This document shows positions 63,618-64,000 of a stretch of DNA of 64,000 nt, in pieces (within the stretch, counting starts at the first letter, position 1; the number at the start of each line of letters is the position of its first letter). The notes beneath the pieces are model-generated. The model saw nothing but the letters and a program-made list of their open reading frames with translations. It had not been told where the DNA came from and did not search any database. Location: contig CAOHYA010000001.1 in the NCBI GenBank assembly GCA_948288625.1, positions 186,001-250,000 on the forward strand, in the 5' to 3' direction. This DNA is from an uncultured Candidatus Saccharibacteria bacterium. GTDB taxonomy: Bacteria; Patescibacteriota; Saccharimonadia; Saccharimonadales; Saccharimonadaceae. The translations under genes were made by a program, and so were the position numbers.

Positions 63618-64000
63618 ATGTATTTTGAGTCTCGAGTCCACGCTGGGCAACAACTTGCCGCAGAGCTACTAGAGCGGTATCGCTACGACAACTGTGCGGT
63701 CGTGGCTATTAGCGATGGTGGCGTGGTGGTGGGCGAGCAGATTGCCGCTGCGTTGCACTGCCTATTGACGATGTTAGTAGTGGAAAATATCGAGGTACCA
63801 GGCGAAAGCGTCAGCTTCGGCGGTATTTCCGAAGGTGGTAACTTTAGTTTCAATAGTGAAATTTCTAAGGTTGAGATGGATGAATACGCTATCGAATACC
63901 GTGGATATCTAGAAGATCAAAAGCGCGAAGCCTTCCAACGTATCAACCGTTTGCTTGGTGACGGCGGCCTTATCGACCACGACATGCTGCGTGACCATAC
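63618..64000 (+). CDS. Phosphoribosyltransferase-like protein (truncated by window edge)
   Basis: 127 codons are visible. MYFESRVHAGQQLAAELLERYRYDNCAVVAISDGGVVVGEQIAAALHC resembles the start of the type-I phosphoribosyltransferase fold (usually PRGG.P.G..IA..L), with SDGG replacing PRGG. The PRPP loop should come after residue 100 and is not seen. TAAAAT (63606-63611, TGC in front) is 6 nt before the ATG, a leaderless start. Function not assigned. Confidence 0.7.
   Translation, partial: MYFESRVHAGQQLAAELLERYRYDNCAVVAISDGGVVVGEQIAAALHCLLTMLVVENIEVPGESVSFGGISEGGNFSFNSEISKVEMDEYAIEYRGYLEDQKREAFQRINRLLGDGGLIDHDMLRDH

Overview
The window is a chromosomal segment from a member of Saccharibacteria (TM7, Candidate Phyla Radiation). 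The 16S rRNA has TM7-like positions, including a CCGCGGTCATACG stretch at the 515 site and GACGGGGACCCGC near 910. Genes are short and tightly packed, and there are almost no biosynthetic genes. Most ORFs are housekeeping genes or unassignable membrane or surface proteins. UGA is used as a stop codon, so the code is standard. Six tRNAs, 16S, 23S, 5S, tmRNA and RNase P RNA are all present.

Layout. 0-7 kb: end of a secreted or pilin-like gene, a Xer recombinase, uppP, ndk, tRNA-Arg, an SGNH hydrolase, then a membrane gene, PH-domain protein, SurA-like foldase and superoxide dismutase. 7-10 kb: four minus-strand single-gene units, each with its own promoter and hairpin. 10-14.5 kb: accessory genes, tRNA-Asp, tRNA-Thr joined to a membrane gene and a GT2 glycosyltransferase, tRNA-Val. 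14.5-20 kb: a T-box-controlled thrS operon with an alkyltransferase-like gene and miaA, then rpmB. 20-28 kb: DEAH helicase, M50 protease, a NUDIX-RNase H fusion overlapping rnpB, infC-rpmI-rplT, comM-like gene, tmRNA. 28-29.6 kb: an AT-rich protein-free stretch with two candidate RNAs. 29.6-35.6 kb: a TraD/TraG-like ATPase locus and an LPxTG surface protein. 35.8-40.8 kb: gyrB, gyrA and a PAP2-related gene. 40.8-48.3 kb: a split rRNA locus in which 16S ends at its own terminator and 23S-5S has its own promoters. 48.4-54 kb: cell-wall peptidases, KGG protein, ROK kinase. 53.9-59.6 kb: rpsA, infB and an unknown operon. 59.6-64 kb: fmt, def, priA and a truncated phosphoribosyltransferase.

Two expression styles are visible. 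Many genes start 6-8 nt after a -10 box, so their mRNAs should be leaderless. A second class has near-consensus TTGACA/TATAAT promoters with about 17 bp spacing, a Shine-Dalgarno site, one small ORF and a long hairpin. Eight of these units lie in the window, all on the minus strand.

The most novel item is a three-copy structured element at 18.3, 53.2 and 63.5 kb. Two conserved strands sit between long terminal arms and an inner stem. Arms and inner stem differ completely in sequence between copies but stay self-complementary, which points to a covarying RNA or DNA structure or an insertion that makes inverted copies of its flank. All functional statements come from reading motifs; no search or folding program was run.
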